Shown here: positions 49,121-60,859 of the stretch, one piece after another
Position numbering within the stretch: the first letter of the stretch is position 1
Layout: every line of letters starts with the position of its first letter
Source of the DNA: Tragulus kanchil
Taxonomy: Eukaryota; Chordata; Mammalia; Artiodactyla; Tragulidae
DNA: 64,000 nt
NCBI GenBank assembly: GCA_022376925.1
Contig: JAIOJX010000032.1
Coordinates: forward strand, 200,256,939 to 200,320,938
Direction: 5' to 3'
The notes under the pieces: generated by a model
What the model saw: the letters and a program-made list of their open reading frames with translations, nothing else
Told to the model about the DNA's origin: nothing
Databases searched by the model: none
Position numbers and translations under genes: made by a program

Positions 49121-50239
49121 CCAAATGAGGCCCACTCTATTCCAGATGGCCACCTCCTTCTCTCAGCTCATGTTCTATGGTTGCTGCTGTGAAAATTCAG
49201 TGAATCTGAATTTAACTTCTATGAGTCCCAAGAAAGCTCCTTTTCCTTTATTCTAATATCCTGTGTCCTCTTTTTGGTCCAACTGTAGGGAACACTGGCA
49301 GTTCTCTTGAAATACACCTTAACTAGTTATATGGTTGACCTCAAAAAATAAATCCTTGAAAATCTTTGACTGGTTACCCAAGCCTGTTCCAAGACCCCTC
49401 CTCATCACCAGACTTCTGATACTTGGATAATTCTGGCCACTGGCAGACTTAAGGGATGGGATTCTGTAATTCCCTCCTCAGGAAAAGTCTTTGAATTTCC
49501 ATGTCCTCCCTGTGGTCCAGTCCATGATGCTGCCTTGTACTATTTCATTACTTCTTGTATAGACATCTCAATTCCTCAGCTAAATAAATGATAAACTTCT
49601 GGAGACTGAAGGTATGCCTACTCCAGACACAGTATCCTTGAAGCTCTAGAGCTATGCCCTCAGCAAAAATTTGATAACTGTTTAAAGTATCCTTTCATAT
49701 AAAAATAGAGGCTGACAACTCATAAGTCAGCTGAATTCTGTGTCCCTGGCTTATAAAACAATGAACCAAGCTGGAATCTGGACATGTGCAGGTACCTACT
49801 GGACATGGCTTGGCATCTCCATATCTTGATGTTATCTCTTTGTTTACCTTTATCTCTTCTCTTTACCCAAACTGTATATTCAGTGCAAATATAAGCTGCT
49901 GAAGTGGTAGATGACGTGTCCTAAAGGGTCAGCCCCCACTGCTTGTTCCCCAACACTTCAGCCACCTCTCACACCCTTCCCCTGACCTCATGCCACACTC
50001 CATTTGGTTATGGACTTTGCTCCCTCAGCTGTGCCCTGATCTCTTACCTCATGGCACATGATGTCCTTCCTATCATGGTTTTCTCCCACCTTGTTTCCAA
50101 ACCAACTTTTACTCATATTTCAAGTCTCAACCTATATTTCATTCTTACAGAAGTTTTCTATGAATCTCTACAGTATGTTGGGTCCCCCTGAAAAGGAATC
50201 CCAATCTTCTCTGTACTTTCCCTTTAATGATGTTGATGA

Positions 50240-50400
50240 CAATAAGTATGACCATAACAATCATTATCATTTACTAAATGCTTTCCATAGTGCAGGTACC
50301 TACTGACTCACCGAATCATTGTTAATATCAGGTGGATACCTGATTATCTCCACTTTGCAGATGAGGAAATCAAGTCTCAAAGATAGAGTTTGTACCACTC
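50240..50400 (-). mobile_element. MIR-family fragment
   Basis: Reverse-type order: TCATTTACTAAATGCTTTCC, then ATCTCCACTTTGCAGATGAG and GAAATCAAGTCTCAAAGATA. Old and diverged. Confidence 0.55.
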
Positions 50401-50972
50401 CACAGAGTCCACATTTCTCACCCAGTCTCACCTCAGAATTCACGTTCTTAACCAACACACCGCTGCCTCTTATAAAACTCGACATCCTTGTGATTATTTA
50501 ACAGCTAAATATTCCACTAGGCAGCAAGCTCCACAGAACAGGGCTGGGGCTGTTTCATTCAACAGTGTATTTTTAAAGCCTTATCTGAGAGTTAGTACAT
50601 AGAAAGCACCAAAAAGCCTGAGTTCAATGAACAAATGAAACAGCCAGTTGATGAGTCCCCCAGAATCCCAAAAGTATTCGCCTTCTCCAAGATGTCAAGC
50701 ACTTAATCAAAACAACGTCATGATCAGAGTCCTATTTTATGCTAAAATTTTCCTCTCTGAAACCCAACCCTAGCCAAACAAACCCAAATGTCCAGAACTA
50801 GAAAGGGTGCCATCTGGAAAGCAGAAAATTCTCCTCCAGAAGCACGCATGCATGTACAGGGAGGTCCAAGGGAAGCGTCTATAGTAGCAAAGGAAGCCCA
50901 GGCACTTCTCCCCAGGTATAAGGCTGCAGCATATCACCCCACGCTCCCCCAGTGCACCAACACGCCACTCAC

Positions 50973-51356
50973 CCCTCTCGCAGGTCCTTCCCCAGTAGCC
51001 AGTGCCTGTACAGTCGCAGATGAAGCGGTTCCAGCCATCCTTGCACACGGCGTTGTTCTTGCAGGGGTAGCTGTCACACTGCTTCGCGCTCATCCGTGAG
51101 CAGGAGGACTTGACGCCAGCGGCGTTCTGCATCTCAGCCAGCTGCCGGATGTTCTTGCTGCGCCCATCGATGAACAGGTCTCGGATGCAGCCCACATAGC
51201 CGTAGTTGAGCATGGCAGTCCAGAGCTCCGTGGGGAGGATGAGGCCGGCGCGGTTCTCTGGCAGCCCACCCAGGTACATGTCCCCCTCCAAGTCCAGGAT
51301 CTCACTCTCCCCGCTGGCGGTGAATGGCGTGCGCCTACTGTTCACTGATATGGTCC
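50973..51356 (-). CDS. NRXN3: Neurexin-3 exon: end of LNS2 and first EGF-like domain
   Basis: Next coding exon of alpha-neurexin-3, 384 bp, entered in phase 1 and left in phase 1. It completes LNS2 ([50 protein letters not shown]), then encodes the first EGF-like domain with its six cysteines from [13 protein letters not shown] to [10 protein letters not shown]. The acceptor on the minus strand has a strong pyrimidine tract ending CCCATCCCAG, and the donor is GAGAGGG/GTGAGT. Residues [14 protein letters not shown] and [12 protein letters not shown] distinguish neurexin-3 from neurexin-1 (KDIRQMAEVQSTAG, RETAKPCLSNP), by memory of both. The open frame runs on into both introns (50770-51558), but only the part between the splice sites is coding. 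The first 228 bp of the exon are repeated at 52231-52458 by a tandem duplication that looks artefactual. No further NRXN3 exon was found downstream, in 1-50972. Confidence 0.96.
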
Positions 51357-51664
51357 CTGGGATGGGAGGAAGGAAACAGAGTGAGTCAACAGCCCTCCTG
51401 GCCTCACAGGGGAGCCTGCCAGTCCATGAACCAAATGAAAGGAGCCCAGCAGGTGAGATGGGAAACCAGTGTTGCCTGGTCAGGAAAGAACAACGTGAGC
51501 AAGGGAATGAAATGCCACAAAATGGTAAAAAGGATAACACAGGCCATTTGGTTCCCATCCCTGTCAGTTAAGATGACCCAGGACAATCCCAGTGGCCTAG
51601 CACCTAAAATGTATCTTTTTCCCTACCTAAAAGTATTGGCTGAAAGACTGCATGTCATATAGGT

Positions 51665-51850
51665 TGACCAGCCCTTCCTGTGTTTAAATCCTAGCTCTGC
51701 CATGTACTAGTCAGAGAACCTTGAAGAAGTGACTTCATTTCTCCAGTCCTCAACTTCCTCGTTTGTAAAATGGGAAAGGAACTGTCCTACCTCACAAGCT
51801 GGTGTGATGGGTAAATGAGGTCATATATGGAAAGTGCTTTTTTCTCTGTA
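51665..51850 (+). mobile_element. MIR SINE
   Basis: AAATCCTAGCTCTGCCATGT, ACTAGTCAGAGAACCTTGAA, GTGACTTCATTTCTCCAGTC, CGTTTGTAAAATGGGAAAGG and GGTAAATGAGGTCATATATG: clear MIR order. Copied at 52767-52952 by the tandem duplication. Confidence 0.82.
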
Positions 51851-52230
51851 TCTAGGACACACTCTGTAAGTCTTAGCTGAGTCTTCACCACTGTTTCACC
51901 ATTGCCAGAAGGATGGAATTCACTCTTCTGTCTCTTGTCTCTTTCCATGTGCTGAAACCCGTTGCACTGGTCTGTAGGTACCAGACCAGCCAGTATATAT
52001 CTTCAACATTCACTGCTTTTGATAAATTTTAACTGGAACATGTTCTATTCCAGTTAAAATTTATGTATTCATTAACACATATGTATTGGAACCTGTTCTT
52101 TCTCTAGTCTAGCTCTAGGCACAGACATGAATTTGACAGGCATGCCCCTGCTCTGATGAAACTGATGTTCCAGAGCAGAGGAGTAGAAAAAATAAATTAC
52201 TGAATAAAAAAAAACACACGTGGTTCCCTT

Positions 52231-52458
52231 GCATCTCAGCCAGCTGCCGGATGTTCTTGCTGCGCCCATCGATGAACAGGTCTCGGATGCAGCCCACATA
52301 GCCGTAGTTGAGCATGGCAGTCCAGAGCTCCGTGGGGAGGATGAGGCCGGCGCGGTTCTCTGGCAGCCCACCCAGGTACATGTCCCCCTCCAAGTCCAGG
52401 ATCTCACTCTCCCCGCTGGCGGTGAATGGCGTGCGCCTACTGTTCACTGATATGGTCC
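52231..52458 (-). pseudogene. NRXN3: Duplicated partial copy of NRXN3 EGF-containing exon
   Basis: Copy of the first 228 bp of the exon at 50973-51356, offset by 1102 bp. It includes the same acceptor and about 700 bp of the same upstream intron. The coding part stops within the AEMQ codons and runs into filler (plus strand CACACGTGGTTCCCTT). It therefore has an acceptor but neither donor nor EGF domain. The retained exon bases appear identical to the intact exon, as expected for a redundant contig end. Confidence 0.87.
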
Positions 52459-53209
52459 CTGGGATGGGAGGAAGGAAACAGAGTGAGTCAACAGCCCTCC
52501 TGGCCTCACAGGGGAGCCTGCCAGTCCATGAACCAAATGAAAGGAGCCCAGCAGGTGAGATGGGAAACCAGTGTTGCCTGGTCAGGAAAGAACAACGTGA
52601 GCAAGGGAATGAAATGCCACAAAATGGTAAAAAGGATAACACAGGCCATTTGGTTCCCATCCCTGTCAGTTAAGATGACCCAGGACAATCCCAGTGGCCT
52701 AGCACCTAAAATGTATCTTTTTCCCTACCTAAAAGTATTGGCTGAAAGACTGCATGTCATATAGGTTGACCAGCCCTTCCTGTGTTTAAATCCTAGCTCT
52801 GCCATGTACTAGTCAGAGAACCTTGAAGAAGTGACTTCATTTCTCCAGTCCTCAACTTCCTCGTTTGTAAAATGGGAAAGGAACTGTCCTACCTCACAAG
52901 CTGGTGTGATGGGTAAATGAGGTCATATATGGAAAGTGCTTTTTTCTCTGTATCTAGGACACACTCTGTAAGTCTTAGCTGAGTCTTCACCACTGTTTCA
53001 CCATTGCCAGAAGGATGGAATTCACTCTTCTGTCTCTTGTCTCTTTCCATGTGCTGAAACCCGTTGCACTGGTCTGTAGGTACCAGACCAGCCAGTATAT
53101 ATCTTCAACATTCACTGCTTTTGATAAATTTTAACTGGAACATGTTCTATTCCAGTTAAAATTTATGTATTCATTTAACACATATGTATTGGAACCTGTT
53201 CTTTCTCTA

Positions 53210-55505
53210 GTCTAGCTCTAGGCACAGACATGAATTTGACAGGCATGCCCCTGCTCTGATGAAACTGATGTTCCAGAGCAGAGGAGTAGAAAAAAAATAA
53301 ATTACTGAATAAACAAAAGAAACTGAGAAATGTCAAGTGGGAGGAAGACGGTAAAATGGGTGCAACAGGAGCAGCAGACAGTTTCTACTTTAAAGCGTAC
53401 GGTTGGTAAAGTCTTCTCGAAGCAGGTGACAGGTAAGCTGAAACCAGAATGCTGAGAAGGATCCAACCATGCCAAGTCCAGAGAGGGAAGACTGTGTCTG
53501 CGACAGGGAATGGCACTTACAAAGACTCTGGGGTAGGCAGGAATGTGGCTACAGTCGAGGACACCAGAGGAAGTCAACGAAATGAGATCAGAGCTAGACA
53601 TGAGATCACAAATGTAACCCTGAACCTGACCTGGGAACTTGGAAAAAGGGGGTTCTTGTTTTAAATGGCTTTCTAACCCTGTAACAGTCCCTGAACCCAT
53701 TTACAGACCAATTTCCTAAACTGTAAAATCAAATTGATATCTGAACATCATGCCAAATTTTTCAAAAATTTAGTATTCTTGAAGTATTTTATTGGCACCA
53801 GGATAACAGGGCCATCCATCAGCCAGCTTTCACTTATCTGTGTCTCAGTTCCCTAGGCTATGACAGAGGACAGCCTGAAGGGCCTGGAAGATCAAATGGG
53901 ATCAAGAAAGTGAAGTACACTCTAAATCACAAAGTCTACCCAGAGGTAGAAATTAGAAAGGGCTCCAGGGGCCGCTGGGGAGCTCAGCTAGGCGTGCATC
54001 CCTCGACTCTCCCATGCAATTTCTCCCGGAGAAATCAGCTTTGCCTTTTTGCTTTTAAATCTTTTTAAAAACCTACATGACAATAAAAATGTCCCAGTCA
54101 CCATTTTTAGTACTTTCTGTTTCTCTGGACTCGAGCCTCAGAATAATCTTGAGGCTGACATTCGTATTTCCCCGATTTCACAAATAAAGAAATGGATGCA
54201 AGCCTCAACACTCTCTCCTGCACAGTTTGCTTTCTTTACCTGCCACATGTCCACAGAGCTAATCTGATCACCAACTAACAGCAAGGGGCTTCTATTTCCA
54301 AGAACAGTACCCAAACCAATTTAAATAGTGGAGCTTTAAATAGTCCAAAAACCCCTTAATTGACTGTTTTCAGTCTAGCTCTGGGCACAGTGAATTTGAC
54401 AGGCATGCCCTGCTCTGATGAAACTGATGTTCCAGAGCAGAGGCGGAGAAGAAAAAGAAATTACTGAATAAACAAAAGAAACTGAGAAATGTCAAGTGGG
54501 AGGAAGACGGTAAAATGGGTGCAACAGGAGCAGCAGACAGTTTCTACTTTAAAGCGTACGGTTGGTAAAGTCTTCTCGAAGCAGGTGACAGGTAAGCTGA
54601 AACCAGAATGCTGAGAAGGATCCAACCATGCCAAGTCCAGAGAGGGAAGACTGTGTCTGCGACAGGGAATGGCACTTACAAAGACTCTGGGGTAGGCAGG
54701 AATGTGGCTACAGTCGAGGACACCAGAGGAAGTCAACGAAATGAGATCAGAGCTAGACATGAGATCACAAATGTAACCCTGAACCTGACCTGGGAACTTG
54801 GAAAAAGGGGGTTCTTGTTTTAAATGGCTTTCTAACCCTGTAACAGTCCCTGAACCCATTTACAGACCAATTTCCTAAACTGTAAAATCAAATTGATATC
54901 TGAACATCATGCCAAATTTTTCAAAAATTTAGTATTCTTGAAGTATTTTATTGGCACCAGGATAACAGGGCCATCCATCAGCCAGCTTTCACTTATCTGT
55001 GTCTCAGTTCCCTAGGCTATGACAGAGGACAGCCTGAAGGGCCTGGAAGATCAAATGGGATCAAGAAAGTGAAGTACACTCTAAATCACAAAGTCTACCC
55101 AGAGGTAGAAATTAGAAAGGGCTCCAGGGGCCGCTGGGGAGCTCAGCTAGGCGTGCATCCCTCGACTCTCCCATGCAATTTCTCCCGGAGAAATCAGCTT
55201 TGCCTTTTTGCTTTTAAATCTTTTTAAAAACCTACATGACAATAAAAATGTCCCAGTCACCATTTTTAGTACTTTCTGTTTCTCTGGACTCGAGCCTCAG
55301 AATAATCTTGAGGCTGACATTCGTATTTCCCCGATTTCACAAATAAAGAAATGGATGCAAGCCTCAACACTCTCTCCTGCACAGTTTGCTTTCTTTACCT
55401 GCCACATGTCCACAGAGCTAATCTGATCACCAACTAACAGCAAGGGGCTTCTATTTCCAAGAACAGTACCCAAACCAATTTAAATAGTGGAGCTTTAAAT
55501 AGTCC
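53210..55505. repeat. Tandem duplication, period about 1159 bp
   Basis: 53210-54346 is repeated at 54373-55505. The first 100 bp of the second copy are altered (GCACAGACATGAATTT to GCACAGTGAATTT, GCCCCTGC to GCCCTGC, AGGAGTAG to AGGCGGAG). About 100 bp at the start are shared with the previous pair. Confidence 0.92.
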
Positions 55506-55671
55506 ATCCTAAGGAAAAGACTCCTCTGAGTATGTGACCACAACTGTTTTCAAAGTCAGTCCTCCAGCTGGGGAATGAAAATAAAAGGTTCCCAAGATCA
55601 CCTCTCAGTCACATTCTTCAGGATGAGCAGGGAAGGAGGCACCACAATTAGACACACTTAAGTTTCTAAAG

Positions 55672-55850
55672 GGCTTCCCAGGTAGCTAAGGAGTAAAGAA
55701 TCCGCCAATGTAGAAGACATAAAAGATGCCAGTTCGATCCTTAAGTCAGAAATACCCTCTGGAGAAGGAAATGGCAACCCCCTCCAGTATTCTTGCCTGG
55801 AGAATCCCATGGAGAAAGGAGCCTGGCAGGCTAAAAGTGACTAAACAACA
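55672..55850 (+). mobile_element. BovA SINE
   Basis: GGGCTTCCCAGGTAGCTAAG head, GCCAGTTCGATCCTTAAGTC, GAGAAGGAAATGGCAACCCC, CAGTATTCTTGCCTGGAGAA, GGAGCCTGGCAGGCTAAAAG. Confidence 0.9.
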
Positions 55851-55999
55851 GAATATTTTTATAACTATTCATTTTACTATAGGTCCATAACTAAGAACAA
55901 CATACTGGAAAATATCCTCATGAAGAAATGAAGTTCTTCATTTCTAAAAAAGAAGAAACTTCTCCTGAAGTTTCTTCAAATCTGAAATTATTTAAAGAA

Positions 56000-56240
56000 C
56001 ACTAGATACGTGTGTGTGTGTGTGCACGCTTTAGTTCCTCAGGCATGTCCGACTCTTGGTAAGCCCAATGAATGAAGCACTCCGGGCTTCCCTGGCCTTC
56101 ACTTTACCGCAGAATTTGCTCAAGCTATGTCTACTGTGTCTGTGACGGTATCCAACCATCTCCTCTTCTGTTGCTCCCTTGTTTATTCAGTACATTTTTT
56201 GTAGGCTTTGATCAAATGTATCAATACTTCAAAGTATTAG
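56000..56240 (-). mobile_element. Diverged BovB tail with GT repeat
   Basis: A short (GT)n run, then CTCAGGCATGTCCGACTCTT, GGCTTCCCTGGCCTTCACTT and GTATCCAACCATCTCCTCTT, complement of the BovB/SINE 3' region. Confidence 0.6.
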
Positions 56241-56355
56241 CCAAACCCATAGCACTCAAGTATAAAATTTAAGGGTTCTGTAGTCAAAATCTATTTGTCA
56301 AAACTGGGTCTACCAATTGTTCTAACAAGACAAAGTAACACCTACTTGAAAAAGC

Positions 56356-58509
56356 AATTCATGTTGAGAATAAACAGAAATAGATACGTGGCAATTTGAC
56401 CTGTTCTAGCCTGCCTATGACACAGAGAGGGGACACTTACACTGTGCCAAGGTCTAGGTTAGTCAATCATGAAACCCATCAACCATGACCAGTCCAAAGA
56501 CACAGTGCACATGGTCTCAATAATTCTGGAACATCTTTCTAACTCTGCCCCTGCTGACGTTTTAAAGAATAAACATGAAAAGATTTGGCCTCAGAAGAAA
56601 TTAATTTGGTGTGTTTTCTGTTTCAAAAGAACACAATGTTCATCCTTGTCCAACAAGCACATTTCATTTGAAGCCTCTTGTTTCTGATCAAATTTCAAGC
56701 GATCAATAAGGCAGCCTGCTGGGCAATAAACCAGCCAGATCTGCAATCTGCCACCGTCTAACCCGAGCAGCTCCTCCTAAGGGCAACACTGCCCATCCCC
56801 TCCATCCACCGCGCCCCAGGAGGAAAACAGCCATCCCCCACACTCCATCATTCCTGGCGACAACCTTTTAGGCGAACCTACTGTTTTCTATTGTTGGCCA
56901 AATGCACCCAGAAACAAAATGTCCAGAAGGAGGACATAAATTTGTGTTCACCAGGAAAGTAAAACCTTCAAAAATGGCAAGCATAGCTGAGACATTTCTT
57001 GAGTATGAAGCTACCTAGATGGAGAATCAGGAAGTAAGTGTGAAATTCAAATGTTCTACTTACTACTCTGGGTGGGAGGCCCTTTCTGATGGCACAGAAT
57101 GTGACTGACCTTCATTGCCACATGTCCGCAGAAAACAGACAGGCTGCTCCGGCATTCCAAAGCCTCAGACTCTATTTGTGCTTCCCCACCCCGACCCTTT
57201 GTCACCATTCCAGAGTGGCTATGTACTGCCTGGGGCTAGCTTGTTTGATCTGTGGCTGCAGAAACAAACAAAGCCATTTAAATCAAATGTAAAAGGTTAT
57301 GAAAAGGAAGGGAGAGTTAGTGAGGTCTGAGCAAACAGTGAAATATAGGCTTTCACACCAAAGGAAGGCTTTAAATTGAACATGACTTCAGGAAAAATCA
57401 ATTTGCTTTTTCCTTTCTTTGTCATAAAGACAGCAAAAATTCATGTTGAGAATAAACAGAAATAGATACGTGGCAATTTGACCTGTTCTAGCCTGCCTAT
57501 GACACAGAGAGGGGACACTTACACTGTGCCAAGGTCTAGGTTAGTCAATCATGAAACCCATCAACCATGACCAGTCCAAAGACACAGTGCACATGGTCTC
57601 AATAATTCTGGAACATCTTTCTAACTCTGCCCCTGCTGACGTTTTAAAGAATAAACATGAAAAGATTTGGCCTCAGAAGAAATTAATTTGGTGTGTTTTC
57701 TGTTTCAAAAGAACACAATGTTCATCCTTGTCCAACAAGCACATTTCATTTGAAGCCTCTTGTTTCTGATCAAATTTCAAGCGATCAATAAGGCAGCCTG
57801 CTGGGCAATAAACCAGCCAGATCTGCAATCTGCCACCGTCTAACCCGAGCAGCTCCTCCTAAGGGCAACACTGCCCATCCCCTCCATCCACCGCGCCCCA
57901 GGAGGAAAACAGCCATCCCCCACACTCCATCATTCCTGGCGACAACCTTTTAGGCGAACCTACTGTTTTCTATTGTTGGCCAAATGCACCCAGAAACAAA
58001 ATGTCCAGAAGGAGGACATAAATTTGTGTTCACCAGGAAAGTAAAACCTTCAAAAATGGCAAGCATAGCTGAGACATTTCTTGAGTATGAAGCTACCTAG
58101 ATGGAGAATCAGGAAGTAAGTGTGAAATTCAAATGTTCTACTTACTACTCTGGGTGGGAGGCCCTTTCTGATGGCACAGAATGTGACTGACCTTCATTGC
58201 CACATGTCCGCAGAAAACAGACAGGCTGCTCCGGCATTCCAAAGCCTCAGACTCTATTTGTGCTTCCCCACCCCGACCCTTTGTCACCATTCCAGAGTGG
58301 CTATGTACTGCCTGGGGCTAGCTTGTTTGATCTGTGGCTGCAGAAACAAACAAAGCCATTTAAATCAAATGTAAAAGGTTATGAAAAGGAAGGGAGAGTT
58401 AGTGAGGTCTGAGCAAACAGTGAAATATAGGCTTTCACACCAAAGGAAGGCTTTAAATTGAACATGACTTCAGGAAAAATCAATTTGCTTTTTCCTTTCT
58501 TGTCATAAA
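56356..58509. repeat. Tandem duplication, period 1082 bp
   Basis: 56356-57428 is repeated at 57438-58509, with join GACAGCAAA. There is one T difference (CCTTTCTTTGTC against CCTTTCTTGTC). The unit is otherwise unrecognised intron sequence. Confidence 0.92.
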
Positions 58510-60410
58510 TTTTCCCCGCAATATGACTCTTGCCAGTTATTGAAGGGTGCATGTTGCATAAACTTTTGCATGGGGCAGCTTTATCCTACAGAGTAATCAC
58601 ATAATGCAGCATCCATGATGTCACAATCGGTTTCTATGGTGATAAGGAAAGGAAAAGAGAAGGAAAAAAAAAACTCCATCACACCAAAGACATGACAGTC
58701 ACTTTGGTAGCAGTGAGAATGCTACTTGTAAAATCATCCTTAGCCCCAGGGTCTCGGAGCTATCACAGAAACCAGAGTGCAGTGAGTGACAAGGGAGATG
58801 AGGAGGAGAATGTCAGCCTTTGATGAGACAGGTGTCTTGTTCAGCAACATAATCTTACAACAAGCATTAAGGAGAACACCAAAAGAATCAGCAAGAGCAA
58901 ACATTAAAATTTTAAAACTATGTAAGGATGGGGAAGTTTTCCTCCAGTCTCCTCCGCCCTGCCTCTTCTTACCTGATCTGCCATCTCGCTGAATATCCAC
59001 GTGGTACCACTCTCCATCATTGGCTTTCTTCTGCGTGGCTTTCACTTTAATGGTGCCTGAGCCCATGTCAAGCAACAGGTACAGGTTGCCATCAAGGAGT
59101 TCTACAGCAAAGAAGTCCACCTTGGTGTTCTTCTGGCTCCGAGCATCCTTCCTCTCTTGGGGCTTGCCGTGAGTGAAGAGGATGAGGCCGTTGGGCTCCG
59201 TGGTGCGAAAGTCAAGGAGATAGAGCCCATGCGTTTGGTGTTCCATTTGGGCAGGCTGATGTAAGCCTCCGGGGTCTCAAAGTTGATGGGGTCCAGGGTT
59301 TTTTGGGGCTCCTGGCCACATGTCCGCAGAAAACAGACAGGCTGCTCCGGCATTCCAAAGCCTCAGATTTATTTGTGCTTCCCACCCCGACCCTTTGTCA
59401 CCATTCCAGAGTGGCTATGTACTGCCTGGGGCTAGCTTGTTTGATCTGTGGCTGCAGAAACAAACAAAGCCATTTAAATCAAATGTAAAAGGTTATGAAA
59501 AGGAAGGGAGAGTTAGTGAGGTCTGAGCAAACAGTGAAATATAGGCTTTCACACCAAAGGAAGGCTTTAAATTGAACATGACTTCAGGAAAAATCAATTT
59601 GCTTTTTCCTTTCTTGTCATAAATTTTCCCATAATATGACTCTTGCCAGTTATTGAAGGGTGCATGTTGCATAAACTTTTGCATGGGGCAGCTTTATCCT
59701 ACAGAGTAATCACATAATGCAGCATCCATGATGTCACAATCGGTTTCTATGGTGATAAGGAAAGGAAAAGAGAAGGAAAAAAAAAACTCCATCACACCAA
59801 AGACATGACAGTCACTTTGGTAGCAGTGAGAATGCTACTTGTAAAATCATCCTTAGCCCCAGGGTCTCGGAGCTATCACAGAAACCAGAGTGCAGTGAGT
59901 GACAAGGGAGATGAGGAGGAGAATGTCAGCCTTTGATGAGACAGGTGTCTTGTTCAGCAACATAATCTTACAACAAGCATTAAGGAGAACACCAAAAGAA
60001 TCAGCAAGAGCAAACATTAAAATTTTAAAACTATGTAAGGATGGGGAAGTTTTCCTCCAGTCTCCTCCGCCCTGCCTCTTCTTACCTGATCTGCCATCTC
60101 GCTGAATATCCACGTGGTACCACTCTCCATCATTGGCTTTCTTCTGCGTGGCTTTCACTTTAATGGTGCCTGAGCCCATGTCAAGCAACAGGTACAGGTT
60201 GCCATCAAGGAGTTCTACAGCAAAGAAGTCCACCTTGGTGTTCTTCTGGCTCCGAGCATCCTTCCTCTCTTGGGGCTTGCCGTGAGTGAAGAGGATGAGG
60301 CCGTTGGGCTCCGTGGTGCGAAAGTCAAAGGAGATAGAGCCCATGCGTTTGGTGTTCCATTTGGGCAGGCTGATGTAAGCCTCCGGGGTCTCAAAGTTGA
60401 TGGGGTCCAG
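58200..60410. repeat. Tandem duplication through an NRXN3 exon, period about 1113 bp
   Basis: 58200-59297 is repeated at 59316-60410. The second copy loses bases at its start (CAGACTCTATTTG to CAGATTTATTTG, TTCCCCACCCCG to TTCCCACCCCG). The first copy loses an A in the exon. The first 310 bp also end the previous pair and so occur three times (57118, 58200 and 59316). Confidence 0.93.
58973..59297 (-). pseudogene. NRXN3: Duplicated, truncated and frameshifted copy of NRXN3 LNS2 exon
   Basis: Second copy of the 3' 325 bp of the exon at 60086-60524, offset by 1113 bp. It keeps the donor site but has no acceptor: homology stops at 59297 (GGGGTCCAG on the plus strand) and is replaced by short filler before the next duplicated segment starts at about 59316. 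One A is missing near 59211-59217 (GTCAAGGAG against GTCAAAGGAG in the intact exon), which shifts the reading frame. The break coincides with the join of a 1.1-kb tandem repeat, so this is most likely an assembly error and not a real extra exon. Confidence 0.85.
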
Positions 60411-60524
60411 TGTGGCCACATTCTCACACTTGAATACAACCTCACCGTAGATTTTCATCTTCGTGTCCCCAATCCTGGCCAAGCGAGACAGCTCCAGACG
60501 GATGTCATTATTCTTATAAACAAC
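60086..60524 (-). CDS. NRXN3: Neurexin-3 exon: most of LNS2 domain
   Basis: Internal coding exon of alpha-neurexin-3, a presynaptic single-pass adhesion protein that binds postsynaptic partners through extracellular LNS and EGF domains. The 439-bp exon begins in phase 0 ([12 protein letters not shown]) and ends after one base of a Gly codon (QRDGRSG). It covers most of LNS2, including [19 protein letters not shown], the [18 protein letters not shown] strand and [16 protein letters not shown]. On the minus strand the acceptor reads TTTTGACAG before the exon and the donor is CAG/GTAAGA. Phase 1 at the donor matches the exon at 50973-51356. The residues match my memory of neurexin-3 better than neurexin-1, which has AKQGDPKM and KVDFFAIEMLDGH in the corresponding places. 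LNS2 carries alternative splice site 2 in this family; I could not place it from this sequence. A damaged partial copy lies at 58973-59297. Family assignment is secure; the paralogue call is from memory. Confidence 0.95.
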
Positions 60525-60859
60525 CTGTCAAAAGCCAAACAAGTGTCATATGAATCAATCTTGCAAGCAGCAACCATCCATCGCTTACTGGGAACTCAGG
60601 AAAAAGGCCCAAAAAGAAGCTTCAGGATACCACAGTCTGAAACAATCTGAGAAACATGAGACATGGCACTTGAAAAGCACTGTACCAACCTCTGAGGTAC
60701 ACACAAGCCCTGAATAAGCTACTGGATTTCCAGCATATTCCTTTTGTCTGGTTCCTTCTGGTCAATTTTTAGCATTGTCAGAAAGTTACACAATGCAAGT
60801 AGAAATCAAAAGATCATGAGTTACACAGACACAAATACATACAGAGATATTTACTGAAG

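Larger units (their letters stand above)
1..50972 (-). other. NRXN3: NRXN3 intron downstream of the EGF exon
   Basis: About 51 kb of non-coding sequence starting with the donor GTGAGT (complement of 50967-50972) and running off the left edge. No neurexin exon, other gene, CpG-rich promoter or RNA gene was recognised. Apart from the repeats listed separately, stretches over 300 bp in which I see nothing identifiable are 252-990, 3146-4478, 8731-9195, 9493-10680, 11281-11850, 14481-16097, 28963-29358, 29561-31234, 33026-33683, 35676-36365, 39031-39549, 39681-40964, 43148-44744, 45191-45566, 45894-46470 and 49121-50239. Confidence 0.75.
51128..53313. repeat. Tandem duplication through an NRXN3 exon, period 1102 bp
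   Basis: 51128 to about 52210 is repeated at about 52230-53313. It starts inside the EGF-encoding exon and includes its acceptor and upstream intron. Differences: GAAAAAATAAATT against GAAAAAAAATAAATT, and ATTCATTAACAC against ATTCATTTAACAC. Confidence 0.93.
51357..60085 (-). other. NRXN3: NRXN3 intron between LNS2 exon and EGF exon
   Basis: Intron flanked by GTAAGA (plus-strand complement at 60080-60085) and CCCAG (51357-51361). It contains four of the tandem duplications, including both false exon copies, plus a MIR, one BovA SINE and a BovB tail. After discounting the repeated copies its real length would be about 4.3 kb. I see no additional exon in it. Confidence 0.8.

Noticed and set aside
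50770..51558. A 262-codon minus-strand frame extending beyond the EGF exon
   Set aside because: Only 50973-51356 lies between good splice sites and matches neurexin; the rest is intron that happens to stay open.
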